DNA from: Olavius algarvensis spirochete endosymbiont
GTDB lineage: Bacteria; Spirochaetota; Spirochaetia; DSM-2461
Direction: 5' to 3'
Assembly (NCBI GenBank): GCA_900608495.1
Contig: UWYT01000081.1
Span: 1 to 52,746 of the forward strand
DNA: 52,746 nucleotides
The position numbers and the translations under genes were made by a program. Positions within the stretch are counted from its first letter, which is position 1. Every line of letters starts with the position of its first letter. The notes beneath the pieces were generated by a model that searched no databases, was not told where the DNA came from, and saw only the letters and a program-made list of their open reading frames with translations. Below, piece by piece: positions 1-9,994 of the stretch.

Positions 1-687
1 TGGCTTTTTGTTTTTTCGCCACGCCTGATGATTAAAAAAATTTTCCTGGAAAGTGATATCGAAGTCTCTGATGAACAATTACTTGAAATGCTGGATTTAG
101 ACGGTAAGACCTGGGCCTCGTTAGATGAAAAACGTGTTCAAAGGCAGCTTGAATCCTATCCAATTGTTCGTGAGGCTCGAGTTTCCCGGGTGTTTCCAGA
201 TGGACTCCGTGTTTATATTTTCCGCCGTCAACCTCTCGCCGTAGCTTTTTTCGGCGACAGTTCAGTTTCACTTATAGCTGTATTTGATGAAGAAGGATAT
301 GTAATCCAGGCGAACAGAAAAATCAATGATATCGATCTTCCTGTACTCTCAGGAACTGCTCAACCCACACTCGGCTCTCAACTTCCAGAGTCGGTGCGAC
401 AAGTTTTATCAAACCTTTCGAAATTGAAATCTGATGAACCTAAACTTTTTGCTCTGATATCAGAAATTGAATTCATACCGCATGGCGAAGAAGGCTATGA
501 TTTAAAAATGTATATGAATCACATACCAATACCCGCGCTCCTCGACATAAATTTGAGCCCCCAGTCGGTACGCCGGGCGCTTATCGTGATTGAAGTTCTT
601 GAACTGACAAGTTCCGAACCTATTGAAGCTGTAGATACCCGTGGTAAGCATGTCGTATATCATCCCTCAGGAGAGCATGGTGGATAG
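1..687 (+). CDS. ftsQ: FtsQ/DivIB-family cell-division protein, 5' end missing
   Basis: Bitopic divisome protein that links FtsB/FtsL to the septal synthase. The frame is open at base 1 and reads hydrophobic residues before the first Met at base 28, so the cytoplasmic tail and most of the membrane helix are outside the window. What remains (228 aa) is the periplasmic part: a POTRA-like segment (SDEQLLEMLDLDGKTW, then YPIVREARVSRVFPDGLRV) followed by the beta domain. Position directly before ftsA and ftsZ supports the call; sequence similarity in this family is always weak. The end overlaps the start of ftsA by 11 bases. Confidence 0.85.
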   Translation, partial: WLFVFSPRLMIKKIFLESDIEVSDEQLLEMLDLDGKTWASLDEKRVQRQLESYPIVREARVSRVFPDGLRVYIFRRQPLAVAFFGDSSVSLIAVFDEEGYVIQANRKINDIDLPVLSGTAQPTLGSQLPESVRQVLSNLSKLKSDEPKLFALISEIEFIPHGEEGYDLKMYMNHIPIPALLDINLSPQSVRRALIVIEVLELTSSEPIEAVDTRGKHVVYHPSGEHGG

Positions 688-1918
688 TGAGGTGGTAATT
701 GCCGGTTTGGATATTGGTACTAACAGCATCCGGGTGCTAGTTGCTGAATACGGTTCTGACGGCAAGCTTTTAGTCTCCGGGTGGGGTCAAAGTCGCTCGC
801 AAGGAACTCACAGGGGAGTTGTGGTGAACATAGAAGCTGCCAGGGAAGCAATTTCGACAGCGATTGAAGCAGCAGAGCAGGAGGCAGGCAGAACGGTAAC
901 CGAACTTTTAGTTGCCCTGGGTGGATCTTCGATTAGCAGTCTAAATTCCCGAGGCGTTGTCGCCGTTTCTGGTAAGAATCGTGAGATAAGTGTAGCAGAT
1001 GTTGAGCGTGTACTTGAGGCGGCGCGAGCGGTGGTAATACCAATGGACCGCGATATCCTACATATTCTGCCGCAGGAATATATCATTGACGATCAACGGG
1101 GAGTGCGAAATCCGATTGATATGATTGGAATAAGGCTTGAGGCTGAAGTTCACATTGTCACAGCTTCTGTTTCAGTGATGAAGAACATCGAAAAAGCGAT
1201 GGAACGTTCAGACTACAAAGCTCAAGAAATAGTTCTAGGAACCCTGGCCACCGCCCGCGCTTCGCTAAGTGATGAGGAAAAGGAAATGGGTGTGCTCCTA
1301 ATGGATATTGGAACTTCATCTACGGATTTTATTTCTGTTTGTGGGGGAGCTCCCAGAGTTACAGGATCTGTTCCATTTGGTGGAACGCAGGCCACCTCCG
1401 ATCTTTCAGTTGTTCTTAAGATACCAATGGAATGGGCAGAACGAATTAAGTGTGAATTAGGATGCTGCTGGGAAACTTTGATCAGGGAAGAGGAAAACGC
1501 GATTGTTCCAGGCATTGGGGGTCGGAAGGCGATTAGCGTTTCGGCAAGTGAAATTTGCCGCATCCTCAAACCGCGAGTAACTGAGATTTTGATGATGATA
1601 AAACGTGGAATAGAGAAATCGACCAACATGATAGATATCAATACAGGCATAGTACTTGCCGGCGGTGGAGCCTTACTGCCTGGAATTACAGATCTGGCGG
1701 AAAGTGTATTCGGACAACCTGCGAGGGTTGCAAATCCGAGGTCTTCCATCTCGTGGCCTAATCCCTGTCGCAATACTAAATGGAGCAAAGCGGCCGGATT
1801 GATTTTGCTTGGAGATGCAATTGCTGATAAGAATATGGACAAAGTAAGAGAAGCCCAAGAAACAGAAATCGCTAATCCGCTGAGGGGATTGCTCAAGTGG
1901 CTGGGTGAATTTTTTTAG
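677..1918 (+). CDS. ftsA: Cell division protein FtsA
   Basis: Actin-like ATPase that tethers FtsZ filaments to the membrane. The nucleotide-binding motifs are visible: phosphate-1 IAGLDIGTNSIRVLV near the N terminus, phosphate-2 VLLMDIGTSSTDF around residue 210, and the adenosine motif GIVLAGGGALLPGI around 330. The last residues (GLLKWLGEFF) form the amphipathic membrane-targeting helix. The start chosen is ATG 677, with AGGAG at 669-673; an in-frame start at 641 lies deeper inside ftsQ and lacks this signal. 413 aa is normal for FtsA. Translation is probably coupled to ftsQ by the 11-base overlap. Confidence 0.95.
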   Translation: MVDSEVVIAGLDIGTNSIRVLVAEYGSDGKLLVSGWGQSRSQGTHRGVVVNIEAAREAISTAIEAAEQEAGRTVTELLVALGGSSISSLNSRGVVAVSGKNREISVADVERVLEAARAVVIPMDRDILHILPQEYIIDDQRGVRNPIDMIGIRLEAEVHIVTASVSVMKNIEKAMERSDYKAQEIVLGTLATARASLSDEEKEMGVLLMDIGTSSTDFISVCGGAPRVTGSVPFGGTQATSDLSVVLKIPMEWAERIKCELGCCWETLIREEENAIVPGIGGRKAISVSASEICRILKPRVTEILMMIKRGIEKSTNMIDINTGIVLAGGGALLPGITDLAESVFGQPARVANPRSSISWPNPCRNTKWSKAAGLILLGDAIADKNMDKVREAQETEIANPLRGLLKWLGEFF

Positions 1919-1951
1919 AAAGGTTATTAAACAAAGCTCTGGGAGGTAAAA

Positions 1952-3160
1952 ATGGATTTGGAAATCATGGATGAACGGGTTGCGGGAAAAACCGTAATCA
2001 AGGTTATTGGTTGCGGCGGTGGTGGTAGCAATGCCGTTGCTCGCATGATACAGGTAGGAGTTCAGGGAGTGGACTTTGTTGCCGCGAACACCGATCTACA
2101 AGCTCTGGAAACTTCGTTGGCTGCGATCAAAGTGCCGTTTGGACGCCAGATTACCTGCGGGCTTGGCGCTGGCGGCAAGCCTGAGATTGGTGAGCAGGCG
2201 GCGGAGGAAGATAAGGAGATGATACAGAGCGTCTTGAAAGGTGCTGATATGGTGTTCATAACTGCGGGTATGGGTGGTGGGACTGGCACCGGATCCGCAC
2301 CGGTTATCGCCAGGATTGCAAAGGAACTTGGATGCCTGACCGTAGCGGTAGTTACTCGACCTTTCAGATTTGAGAAGCAACGCAAGATGGAACTAGCTGA
2401 GGCCGGAATTGAGAAATTGCGTAAACACGTTGATACTCTCATCACTATACCGAACGAAAACCTACTGAAGCTTGTCGACAAACGAACGCCAATACGTGAT
2501 GCCTTTCTGAAGGCGGATGACGTTCTACGCATGGGAGTTCAGGGCATTTCAGATTTAATAACCAAGCCAGGGGAAATAAATATCGATTTTGCAGATGTTA
2601 GGACTGTGATGGAGGGACAAGGAGATTCACTAATGGGGATAGGAGAGGGCTGGGGCGACAATCGGGCAGTTGATGCGGCAACTATGGCCATTGAGAACCC
2701 GCTACTGGAAGATGTAAACATCGAAGGGGCCAACGGATTGCTGGTCAATGTTACCGGCGGCCCCGATTTTTCCTTGTTTGAATACAATGAAATCATGGAT
2801 ATCATTTCGTCCCGTGTCGATTCCAACGCAACTGTGATTGCCGGGCAGGATTCGGATGAGAAGCTGGGCGATCATGTCAGAGTTACGGTGATTGCAACAG
2901 GATTTGGTGGTTCCATCGATCAAACCTCTAAGAAATCACCACTGTCGTTGGATGCGAAAAGCGATGTCTTATCATACAGTGTTTGGAAGGGCTTGACTGA
3001 GGGTCGTGGACTTGCCGCTTCGGCGCCGCCCTCCGTGGAACAGTACAGAACGGAGACTTCTCCCGCGGCCCATTCAAATACCCTAGATGGTCTACTGGAT
3101 GAGGCAGATCTTCTAATTCCAACCGTTCTGAGGGAGAAACGTTTTGGCGGCGGGCGTTAA
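1952..3160 (+). CDS. ftsZ: Cell division protein FtsZ
   Basis: Tubulin-like GTPase that forms the cytokinetic ring. Residues GGGGSNAV near the N terminus bind phosphate, and the tubulin signature [12 protein letters not shown] lies around residue 107. The T7 loop appears near FADVRTVM. A variable linker of about 70 residues follows the globular part and ends in the conserved C-terminal peptide [10 protein letters not shown], which binds FtsA. Length 402 aa is typical. ATG 1952 follows GGGAGG at about 6 bases. The stop overlaps the TTG start of the next gene. Confidence 0.98.
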   Translation: MDLEIMDERVAGKTVIKVIGCGGGGSNAVARMIQVGVQGVDFVAANTDLQALETSLAAIKVPFGRQITCGLGAGGKPEIGEQAAEEDKEMIQSVLKGADMVFITAGMGGGTGTGSAPVIARIAKELGCLTVAVVTRPFRFEKQRKMELAEAGIEKLRKHVDTLITIPNENLLKLVDKRTPIRDAFLKADDVLRMGVQGISDLITKPGEINIDFADVRTVMEGQGDSLMGIGEGWGDNRAVDAATMAIENPLLEDVNIEGANGLLVNVTGGPDFSLFEYNEIMDIISSRVDSNATVIAGQDSDEKLGDHVRVTVIATGFGGSIDQTSKKSPLSLDAKSDVLSYSVWKGLTEGRGLAASAPPSVEQYRTETSPAAHSNTLDGLLDEADLLIPTVLREKRFGGGR

Positions 3161-4052
3161 ATTAGACTGGGACAAACTGATGGCAGAGTATGAGGCATAT
3201 CTCAGGCACAATCTTAGGGTTGCAGAGTCAACAAATGCCACCTATGTTGCAGAAGCGAGGAGATTCGGACGCTGGCTTGAGCTGACTGTTTTGGATCCGC
3301 GCCGCCTCGGTGCGACAGATATCGAATCCTACGTAGCCGGGAGGAGTTCCTCAAAATCGCTTACCGCGCGGACGATATCACGTGTTTTCAGCTCCCTTCG
3401 CTCCCTTTTTTGCTTCTTGAAAAACGTTGGAGTGCGCTCAGACGATCCCTCTTTAAATGCGGAACGCCCGAAGGTGGGAAGAAAACTGCCGAGGGTTTTT
3501 GAACTAAGCGAGATTGAAAAGATTCTCGACAATATCGAAATTGACACACCTCTTGGTACTCGGGATAGAACTCTTTTTGAACTCATTTATTCCTGCGGCC
3601 TGAGGGTAAGTGAAGCAGTCGAATTGGAGTTATCCCAGCTGCATTTGAAAGAAGGACTCATTCGCGCTCGTGGGAAGGGTGATAAGGAACGTTTAATACC
3701 CCTTGGTGATGAAGCGCTTCGTTGGCTGCAGCGTTATCTCAGTGAGGCTAGACCTCTTCTTTTAAAGGCCTCATCGAAACTGAATAAAGTTTTTTTGAAC
3801 AATAGAGGGAGAGGACTTAGTCGTAAAGGAATGTGGAAACGTTTCAAAAGTATAGCGCAACGCGCTCAGGTGAGCGGGAAAATCCATACCCTCCGGCATT
3901 CCTTTGCTACTCACTTGCTTCGTGGAGGTGCGGATTTGAGGAGTGTGCAAGAGCTGCTCGGTCATGCCGATATCAGCACTACTCAGATTTACACTCATCT
4001 AAACAGGGATGATCTTAGCCATGCGCACAAAGAATTTCATCCAAGAGGTTAA
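3144..4052 (+). CDS. Tyrosine recombinase, XerC/XerD family (first copy)
   Basis: Site-specific recombinase of the kind that resolves chromosome dimers at dif. The N-terminal SAM-like DNA-binding domain covers about residues 1-100 and the catalytic domain follows. The catalytic set is complete: Arg in SCGLRVSEA, Lys in [13 protein letters not shown], the HxxR box [10 protein letters not shown], the second His in LLGHADIS, and the nucleophile Tyr in TTQIYTH. The preferred start is TTG 3144, 7 bases after AGGGAG and inside ftsZ; ATG 3180 is the alternative. 302 aa is the usual Xer length. A second complete Xer gene lies at 5857, so the two may be the XerC/XerD pair; the sequence alone does not say which is which. 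Confidence 0.9.
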   Translation: MAAGVKLDWDKLMAEYEAYLRHNLRVAESTNATYVAEARRFGRWLELTVLDPRRLGATDIESYVAGRSSSKSLTARTISRVFSSLRSLFCFLKNVGVRSDDPSLNAERPKVGRKLPRVFELSEIEKILDNIEIDTPLGTRDRTLFELIYSCGLRVSEAVELELSQLHLKEGLIRARGKGDKERLIPLGDEALRWLQRYLSEARPLLLKASSKLNKVFLNNRGRGLSRKGMWKRFKSIAQRAQVSGKIHTLRHSFATHLLRGGADLRSVQELLGHADISTTQIYTHLNRDDLSHAHKEFHPRG

Positions 4053-4057
4053 GAGCG

Positions 4058-4885
4058 ATGAACAATTCAACCCAGCCTTCAATTCCATCACGGCCCCCTG
4101 GCAGTTTCATTTCAAGCATTTTCGCCATAGTTGGGGGAAATTTTCTGTGCATGCAGCGGCGGTTTGGTTCTGGAATGCAAAGAGTTGCTCCTGTTCTATG
4201 CTTATTCTCGCTGTTGCTTGCATCGTGCAAGTTGATTCAGACCAGGAATGAGTTGGCAAACCGGATGGGTGCTGAAGAGGGTCAGGCCGGAAACAGGGAA
4301 CGAATTTCGGAACTGAAATCGGATATAAGAAGGGCTGAAAGTCAAGTCGAAAAGACAATCGAATCCGTCCGCGAAAAAGGTACTTACTGGCGACTTCTGG
4401 GATTGAAATACATGGATTATGGGATGTGGGGCGAAGCCGCGGCGGCCTTCGATGAAGTAGTAAAAATTTATCCGGAGCATGCCTTTCCATTGTATAATCG
4501 CGCGTTGAGCTTAGGTCAATTATCCCTGTCAGCAGATACTCAGGAACAGAGAATGGCCTACCTTTTAAGAGCGGAACAAGGCTATAGACGGGCAATATCG
4601 ATTGATCCCAGATTTACCCCTGCAATGTACGCTCTTGCCGTCTTGCTGGTATTCGAATTCGATAATATGTTGGAAGCGCGGAATCTGTTGGAGAACTACC
4701 TCGAGATAGAACGCAGTGATATCAATGCTCGTTTTTTACTTGCACAGGTTCATATCGAGTTTGGCGACGATAAAGAGGCCTTAAGTCTTTACGGGGAAAT
4801 AAGGGAAATCGCCAAGAATGAGGACGATATCAACAAGGCAGACGAGCTTTATCGCCTAGTTGAGAGGGGTGACTATGAGCTTTAA
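4058..4885 (+). CDS. TPR-repeat lipoprotein
   Basis: Predicted exported lipoprotein with tetratricopeptide repeats, likely a periplasmic scaffold; function unknown. The frame opens at ATG 4058, but a classical lipoprotein signal with lipobox LLLASC begins only at Met codons 4151 or 4175, so the true start may be one of these. After the acylated Cys comes a short coiled segment, then helical repeats: WRLLGLKYMDYGMWGEAAAAF, FPLYNRALSLGQLSL, and later units through ALSLYGEIREI. It lies 5 bases after the Xer gene and overlaps dprA, so it is cotranscribed with division and recombination genes. Confidence 0.8.
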   Translation: MNNSTQPSIPSRPPGSFISSIFAIVGGNFLCMQRRFGSGMQRVAPVLCLFSLLLASCKLIQTRNELANRMGAEEGQAGNRERISELKSDIRRAESQVEKTIESVREKGTYWRLLGLKYMDYGMWGEAAAAFDEVVKIYPEHAFPLYNRALSLGQLSLSADTQEQRMAYLLRAEQGYRRAISIDPRFTPAMYALAVLLVFEFDNMLEARNLLENYLEIERSDINARFLLAQVHIEFGDDKEALSLYGEIREIAKNEDDINKADELYRLVERGDYEL

Positions 4886-5885
4886 TCCCCTTCTGCTTCT
4901 GGCGATTAATCAGTTGCCTGGCACCAATGGCTGGTTGAAGCGTCGTGTATGGAAGGTGTGCAGAGATGAAGCCGATTTGAATTTGGCCACGCAAGAATAC
5001 AAGTATCTCCGATCTTCCAGAGCAATTAGCCCCATCCCACCTGCCCAAACTCTGTTGAAAAGTGCGGAAATAGTGTATGCGCGGTTAAGACGCTATCAAA
5101 TCGCTTATCGAATACTTGGCGAAGCAAATTATCCAGTGGCCCTTGCATTAATAGTCGACCCGCCATTGCTCTTATTTCATCGAGGGACTCCAAATTTCGA
5201 TTACAATCCCGCAGTCGCAATAGTTGGCACAAGGCGGCCATCTCCTACCGCACAACGGCAAGCGTATCAGTTTGGGTTGGAATTTGCTCTTGCATCATAT
5301 CCTGTGGTGTCGGGTCTGGCCATTGGCATCGATAAATCTGTGCATGAGGGAACACTGGCGGGTCGGGGAATCACATGGGCAGTATTGGCCTGTGGACTGG
5401 ACAGGCCGAGCCCGATGTCAAATCGGAAACTCGCCAAAGCGATTCTGGATAGAGGTGGAGCCCTTTTGGGTGAGATCACACCGGGTAACTATCCTGCCAA
5501 ATATGCGTTTCATCGGCGCAATCGAATACTGAGCGGTTTGGCCAGGGGCTGCATTGTTGTACAAGCTCCGAAAAAATCAGGCGCCCTGATAACAGCCAAT
5601 TTTGCTCTAGACCAGAGTAGGGATCTTTATGTCAGCTCGGCCGGACTTGAGGGAAGTATTTCCGAGGGTACGAAAAACCTTGAGCTGCAAGGTGCGCCAA
5701 TAGTCAATCATTCGTCTGATGTATTAAATGATTGGGGGCGAACTTCAAACGGGGAAGTAATAGAAATGATTGAAGGTCCTCGGGGGCCAGTTGAATTATC
5801 ACGCATGATGCGGTTGGAGCTAGACGGACGCATTTTTCGGCACATGGGAGGTTGGTTTGAATACTCGGACACACGATTGGCTTGA
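4875..5885 (+). CDS. dprA: DNA-processing protein DprA/Smf
   Basis: Loads RecA onto incoming single-stranded DNA during transformation and is widespread even in non-competent bacteria. The Rossmann-like core shows the family motifs: AIVGTRRPS, SGLAIGIDKSVHEGTL, GGALLGEITPG, and FHRRNRILSGLARG followed by KKSGALITANFALDQSRD. ATG 4875 sits 5 bases after GAGAGGGG and overlaps the TPR gene stop by 11 bases. 336 aa fits the family. The C-terminal stretch after about residue 290 is short and may be a reduced winged-helix domain. As I recall, topA follows dprA in Treponema pallidum; here a Xer gene follows directly. Confidence 0.93.
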   Translation: MSFNPLLLLAINQLPGTNGWLKRRVWKVCRDEADLNLATQEYKYLRSSRAISPIPPAQTLLKSAEIVYARLRRYQIAYRILGEANYPVALALIVDPPLLLFHRGTPNFDYNPAVAIVGTRRPSPTAQRQAYQFGLEFALASYPVVSGLAIGIDKSVHEGTLAGRGITWAVLACGLDRPSPMSNRKLAKAILDRGGALLGEITPGNYPAKYAFHRRNRILSGLARGCIVVQAPKKSGALITANFALDQSRDLYVSSAGLEGSISEGTKNLELQGAPIVNHSSDVLNDWGRTSNGEVIEMIEGPRGPVELSRMMRLELDGRIFRHMGGWFEYSDTRLA

Positions 5886-6756
5886 ACACTTGCAAAATGT
5901 TCTCCACCTTTCGGAAGCTACCATTCGTTCGTACAGGACAGATTTGGCAGCTTGGCAAGACTTCCTTTCCGAATTCAATCTTTCTGAAGAAGATGTGAGT
6001 TCGACAGAGGCCCGGATATTCATGTCCCGCATGAGTCGTATGGCAGTTGCAACTGTTAACAGAAGGATATCAGCTCTCAAAAGTTATTATGGGTGGTGCC
6101 GGCGAAAATACCGATGGACGGTAAATCCATTTACGGATTCCAAAACTATTGGAAAAGGGCGTAAACTCCCCGGCTATCTTACCTATCAGGAAATTGAAAA
6201 TTTTCTCGATTTGACTGGTGATGGATTTGTTGGGCTCAGAGACAGGGCGCTTTTTGAGCTGCTCTATTCCACTGGTTGCAGGGTTGGAGAAATCTGTTCT
6301 CTCAATGTTAGCGATGTATCTAACAGGCAGATTATAGTGGGCGGAAAAGGAAGGAAAGAAAGAATGGTTTTCGTTGGTGCAAAAGCCGCGACTGCCTTGG
6401 CGGGATATCTCCCCCATAGATTAGCGCATGCCGCTGATGACCCTGATAGTCAACATGCGTTGCTACTCAATCTGAGGGGGGAAAGGATTACAAGCAGAGG
6501 CGTATACTATCTTGTGCAACGCTATGCCGAGCTTGCGAATATAACCAAAAAAGTTACCCCTCATACGTTCCGACATAGTTTTGCGACTCATATAGTGGAT
6601 GAAGGAGCTGATATTCGTACGGTTCAGGAATTGTTAGGACATGCCAGTTTGTCTACCACTCAAATATATACGCATACAGGAATAGAGCGGATTAAACAGG
6701 TTTATCGTCTATCTCATCCACACGCAAGGGATAAAACCGGAGGAACAGATGCCTGA
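5857..6756 (+). CDS. Tyrosine recombinase, XerC/XerD family (second copy)
   Basis: A second complete Xer-type recombinase of 299 aa. Its SAM-like N domain includes [20 protein letters not shown], and the catalytic residues are all present: Arg in STGCRVGEI, Lys in [37 protein letters not shown] with the Tyr nucleophile. The start is TTG 5857, 5 bases after GGGAGGT, overlapping the dprA stop. The stop overlaps hslV. Its place just before hslVU matches the xerC/codV gene in other genomes, so this may be the XerC-like member. Which one acts first at dif cannot be read from sequence. Confidence 0.92.
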   Translation: MNTRTHDWLEHLQNVLHLSEATIRSYRTDLAAWQDFLSEFNLSEEDVSSTEARIFMSRMSRMAVATVNRRISALKSYYGWCRRKYRWTVNPFTDSKTIGKGRKLPGYLTYQEIENFLDLTGDGFVGLRDRALFELLYSTGCRVGEICSLNVSDVSNRQIIVGGKGRKERMVFVGAKAATALAGYLPHRLAHAADDPDSQHALLLNLRGERITSRGVYYLVQRYAELANITKKVTPHTFRHSFATHIVDEGADIRTVQELLGHASLSTTQIYTHTGIERIKQVYRLSHPHARDKTGGTDA

Positions 6757-7300
6757 TATAAGGGGAACAACAATAGTTGCCATTCGAAGAAACGGACAGG
6801 TTGCCATGGCAGGAGATGGGCAGGTGACGCTGGGAGAGTCGGTGATTGTGAAAAGCTATGCGAAGAAGGTTCGCTGCCTGTATAACGGCAAGGTGCTAGT
6901 TGGATTTGCAGGCTCCGCCGCTGATGCCTTTACGCTCGAAGAACGTTTTGAGGGGAAACTGAAAAAATTTGCGGGTGATGTAACTCGATCTGCCGTTGAA
7001 TTAGCCAAGGAATGGCGGTCAGATAGAGTACTTCGACGACTTGAGGCAATGCTCTTAGTGGCAGATAACAGCAGAACCCTTCTGATTAGCGGGAATGGCG
7101 ATGTGATTGAACCCGATGAGGGTGCAGTAGCGATAGGTAGCGGAGGAAACTATGCCTTTGCGGCTGCGAAGGCATATCTTGACGGGTCCAATTTGGATGC
7201 AAAGACGATTGCCGAAAGATCGATTCAAATTGCTGCCGATATTTGTGTTTTTACTAATAACAATTTGTCATTGGAGATTTTAGGTGATGAGCAATCTTGA
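6749..7300 (+). CDS. hslV: ATP-dependent protease peptidase subunit HslV
   Basis: Proteasome-like peptidase subunit that forms double hexamers and is gated by HslU. The N-terminal threonine nucleophile lies in [11 protein letters not shown]; six residues (MPDIRG) precede it, so a short propeptide must be removed. Other conserved parts are [23 protein letters not shown] and the active-site strand [16 protein letters not shown]. 183 aa is standard. The gene overlaps the Xer gene by 8 bases and hslU by 14 bases, forming a tight translational unit. Confidence 0.97.
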   Translation: MPDIRGTTIVAIRRNGQVAMAGDGQVTLGESVIVKSYAKKVRCLYNGKVLVGFAGSAADAFTLEERFEGKLKKFAGDVTRSAVELAKEWRSDRVLRRLEAMLLVADNSRTLLISGNGDVIEPDEGAVAIGSGGNYAFAAAKAYLDGSNLDAKTIAERSIQIAADICVFTNNNLSLEILGDEQS

Positions 7301-8651
7301 TGGATTAACCCCACAGGAAATAGTTGACGCACTCGATGCTTACATTATTGGACAGAAAGCGGCGAAGAAAGCTGTGGCTATTGCCCTGCGCAATCGTCAG
7401 CGCCGTGCACGACTTGCAGAAGACATACGTGATGAGGTTGCGCCAAAGAATATTTTGATGATCGGACCCACTGGCGTGGGCAAAACGGAGATAGCCAGAC
7501 GTCTGGCTAGGCTTGCTGATGCACCTTTCATAAAAGTTGAAGCTACTAAATTCACTGAGGTGGGATATGTTGGAAGGGATGTTGAATCCATGATTCGGGA
7601 TTTAATGGCAAAGGGTGTAGCTATGGTAAAGGACAAAATGAGGTTTGATGTCGAGCAAGCTGCGAAGGCAGCCGCTGAAGAGGCACTTCTCGATGCCCTC
7701 GTTCCTGGTTCTTCGATGCCACCAGCTGAAGGGGCGAATAAGAAAACTTTGATAGAACCGAATCGTGGCGGGCATGCCCGTGAAACTCTGAGGAGGAAGC
7801 TGAAAGCTGGTGAATTGGATGAACGCATGATTGAAATCACTACACATGGTTCACGCCCACCCCACATCGAGGTGATATCGGGCGCTGGCATTGAGCAGGT
7901 GGGTTTTGACTTCAGCAGTCTTGGTTCAATTTTCCAGGGGCCGAGAAAATCCCGGAAGGTGAAAGTGGCTCGTGCGCGAGAGTTGCTGGAAGCGGAACAG
8001 CAGGAGAAGCTCATCGATACTGAAAGCGCAATCGATTTAGCAAGAGGGAAAGTTCAGAATAATGGAATAATATTCATTGACGAAATTGATAAGATTGCCA
8101 CTGGGGGCGGCCATTCTTCCAGTGGTCCGGACGTTTCACGCGAAGGCGTTCAACGTGATATTTTGCCCATTGTGGAAGGATCTACCGTTAATACCAAGTA
8201 CGGCATTATTGATACTTCCCACGTACTGTTTATTGCGGCCGGAGCTTTCAATCTCTCGAAGCCTTCGGATTTAATCCCTGAACTTCAAGGCAGATTCCCG
8301 CTCAGGGTTGAACTTGAATCTCTAAGCGCCGAGGATTTCAGAACCATACTCACCTCACCCAAAAATGCTCTTACAAAACAGTACATCGAGTTACTTGCCA
8401 CCGAAGAAGTGGAGTTGATTTTTGAAGACGACGCGATTGAACGACTCTCTGATATCGCTGCGGAAGTTAATGGGCGTACCGAGAACATTGGCGCCAGACG
8501 CCTTCATACGGTGCTCGAACTCCTACTTGAAGATGTGTCTTTTAATGCACCTAAATTGGGCGGTCAGACAATACGCGTAACAACTAACTATGTGAATGAG
8601 CGGCTAAATGACATTGTCGACGACAGGGACCTTTCACGCTACATATTGTAG
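7287..8651 (+). CDS. hslU: ATP-dependent protease ATPase subunit HslU
   Basis: AAA+ unfoldase that feeds substrates to HslV. Walker A is GPTGVGKT at residues 60-67, followed by the pore loop region [13 protein letters not shown]; Walker B is [10 protein letters not shown] near residue 265. The sensor-2 region is [13 protein letters not shown]. The protein ends LSRYIL, the conserved tail that docks into HslV pockets. The preferred start is ATG 7287; GTG 7284 immediately before it is in frame. 454 aa is normal, including the inserted I domain (about residues 110-245). Confidence 0.97.
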   Translation: MSNLDGLTPQEIVDALDAYIIGQKAAKKAVAIALRNRQRRARLAEDIRDEVAPKNILMIGPTGVGKTEIARRLARLADAPFIKVEATKFTEVGYVGRDVESMIRDLMAKGVAMVKDKMRFDVEQAAKAAAEEALLDALVPGSSMPPAEGANKKTLIEPNRGGHARETLRRKLKAGELDERMIEITTHGSRPPHIEVISGAGIEQVGFDFSSLGSIFQGPRKSRKVKVARARELLEAEQQEKLIDTESAIDLARGKVQNNGIIFIDEIDKIATGGGHSSSGPDVSREGVQRDILPIVEGSTVNTKYGIIDTSHVLFIAAGAFNLSKPSDLIPELQGRFPLRVELESLSAEDFRTILTSPKNALTKQYIELLATEEVELIFEDDAIERLSDIAAEVNGRTENIGARRLHTVLELLLEDVSFNAPKLGGQTIRVTTNYVNERLNDIVDDRDLSRYIL

Positions 8652-8664
8652 CTTCGCGGGATTA

Positions 8665-8728
8665 AGAGGAGGTGAAAAATATGCCGAGAATGTTTGTAGC
8701 GACATATAGATCGGTAAAAGTAGGGTGA
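8665..8728 (+). CDS. Putative 15-aa leader peptide before flgB
   Basis: AGAGGAGGTGA at 8665-8675, nearly a full anti-SD match, stands 5-6 bases before ATG 8681, which opens a 15-codon frame (MPRMFVATYRSVKVG). Its TGA at 8726-8728 directly abuts the flgB ATG at 8729. flgB itself has only a weak site inside this mini-ORF. The arrangement suggests that ribosomes enter at the strong site and pass to flgB by termination-reinitiation. I know of no family for this peptide; its sequence may not matter. This is an inference from layout only. Confidence 0.5.
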
Positions 8729-9139
8729 ATGAATACCAGCTTCGCTAAGACAATTGATATTCTCCAACGAAATATGGCTACTGCCAGCTTGCGCAGACAG
8801 GTTATAGCAAACAACATCGCAAACGCCGAAACTCCCGATTTCAAGCGTTCTTATGTGAATTTCGAAGCGGAATTGAGTCGAGCACTGGCCTCGGAAAAGC
8901 TTGATACTCCGATCGGAGTACTTACACATGAGCGACACATTCCTTTTAGTGAAACCATTGATTATCGAGATGTTCGTCCAAAACTAGTGTTGGATTATCT
9001 TACGGCGGCGAAGAACAATGGTAACAACGTAGATATCGAACGGGAACTGATGCAGGCCACCGAGAATCAGATGCTCTACGAGTTAATGAGCAACGCGGTT
9101 GGCTTTCAATTCGATCAAATCGATATTGTCCTTAGGTAG
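8729..9139 (+). CDS. flgB: Flagellar basal-body rod protein FlgB
   Basis: Proximal rod subunit placed between the MS ring/FliE and FlgC. The family N-terminal motif is clear (RQVIANNIANAETPDFKR) and the C-terminal helix NQMLYELMSNAVGFQF is the packing helix shared with other rod and hook proteins. 136 aa is typical. It starts the flagellar part of the operon, right after the leader mini-ORF, and is 6 bases from flgC. Confidence 0.96.
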   Translation: MNTSFAKTIDILQRNMATASLRRQVIANNIANAETPDFKRSYVNFEAELSRALASEKLDTPIGVLTHERHIPFSETIDYRDVRPKLVLDYLTAAKNNGNNVDIERELMQATENQMLYELMSNAVGFQFDQIDIVLR

Positions 9140-9145
9140 GAAGAT

Positions 9146-9604
9146 ATGGGCTTATTCACAACAATCAATACAGCCGCATCCGGGCTGACAGCGGAGCGAC
9201 TCAGGCTTGATGTAATTGCGGACAACATTGCCAATGTGAATACGACTCGCACTGCTGAAGGCGGTCCTTATCGGCGTAGTCGAGTGGTGTTTCGACCGAG
9301 AACAAGGCAACCATATTGGAGGAGCCCCTTCTTGCCGGAAAGGCTGAAAGACAAGATTGGACTTGGCGTGCGGATCGCGTCGATTGAGAAGGATATGGAT
9401 AGTGATTTATTGCTTAAATGGGATCCCACACATCCGGATGCGATTAAAACTGGACCAAAAACCGGCTATGTGGAACTCCCCAATGTCAACGTGGTTAGTG
9501 AGATGGTGGATATGATTTCCGCTTCCAGGGCTTATGAGGCAAATGTTGCGATTATGGATGGTTCGAAGAGTATGTTCCGAAGAGCCTTGGAAATTGGGAG
9601 GTAG
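9146..9604 (+). CDS. flgC: Flagellar basal-body rod protein FlgC
   Basis: Rod subunit exported by the flagellar type III apparatus. Shows the rod N-terminal signature ([23 protein letters not shown]) and the C-terminal motif [21 protein letters not shown] found in FlgC/FlgG/FlgE. 152 aa is the expected size. ATG 9146 follows GGAAG; the next gene, fliE, begins 2 bases after its stop. Confidence 0.97.
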   Translation: MGLFTTINTAASGLTAERLRLDVIADNIANVNTTRTAEGGPYRRSRVVFRPRTRQPYWRSPFLPERLKDKIGLGVRIASIEKDMDSDLLLKWDPTHPDAIKTGPKTGYVELPNVNVVSEMVDMISASRAYEANVAIMDGSKSMFRRALEIGR

Positions 9605-9606
9605 TT

Positions 9607-9942
9607 ATGGATTTGATTGACTCGAACAATGCGATGGGCAATGTGATTAATCTTACCCGAACCCACGCAAATCATCTGGATTCGGAGGGGCAAAAAAAGG
9701 TACTTGCGATGGAAACGGATCGTGAACGTTTCGTAAACTTGTTGGCAGCCAATATAGGACGGGTTTCCGACAGACAGCATGAAGCGGAAGAGCTTTTCAG
9801 AAGGATGATAACAAATCCTGATGAGGTTGAACCTCACGATGTAACTATCGCGATGGCTCAGGCCAACATGAGTTTGAATTTAACTAAGACCATTGTGGAC
9901 CGCGCTGTGAAGGCATACAACGATATCACGACGATGAGATAG
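9607..9942 (+). CDS. fliE: Flagellar hook-basal body protein FliE
   Basis: Small adaptor that joins the MS ring to the rod and is among the first exported subunits. Recognised from its short all-helical sequence and the C-terminal motif EPHDVTIAMAQANMSLNLTKTIVDRAVKAYNDI. 111 aa fits. GGAGGTAGTT at the end of flgC supplies the ribosome site. A 52-base gap then separates it from fliF. Confidence 0.95.
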   Translation: MDLIDSNNAMGNVINLTRTHANHLDSEGQKKVLAMETDRERFVNLLAANIGRVSDRQHEAEELFRRMITNPDEVEPHDVTIAMAQANMSLNLTKTIVDRAVKAYNDITTMR

Positions 9943-9994
9943 CAGATTCTTGACGACCACTTGGTTGTTCTAAACGAATTGGGGGGGTAAACGA

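Noticed and set aside
1222-1896. 224-codon minus-strand ORF opposite ftsA
   Set aside because: Antisense shadow; ftsA motifs in the plus frame are decisive.
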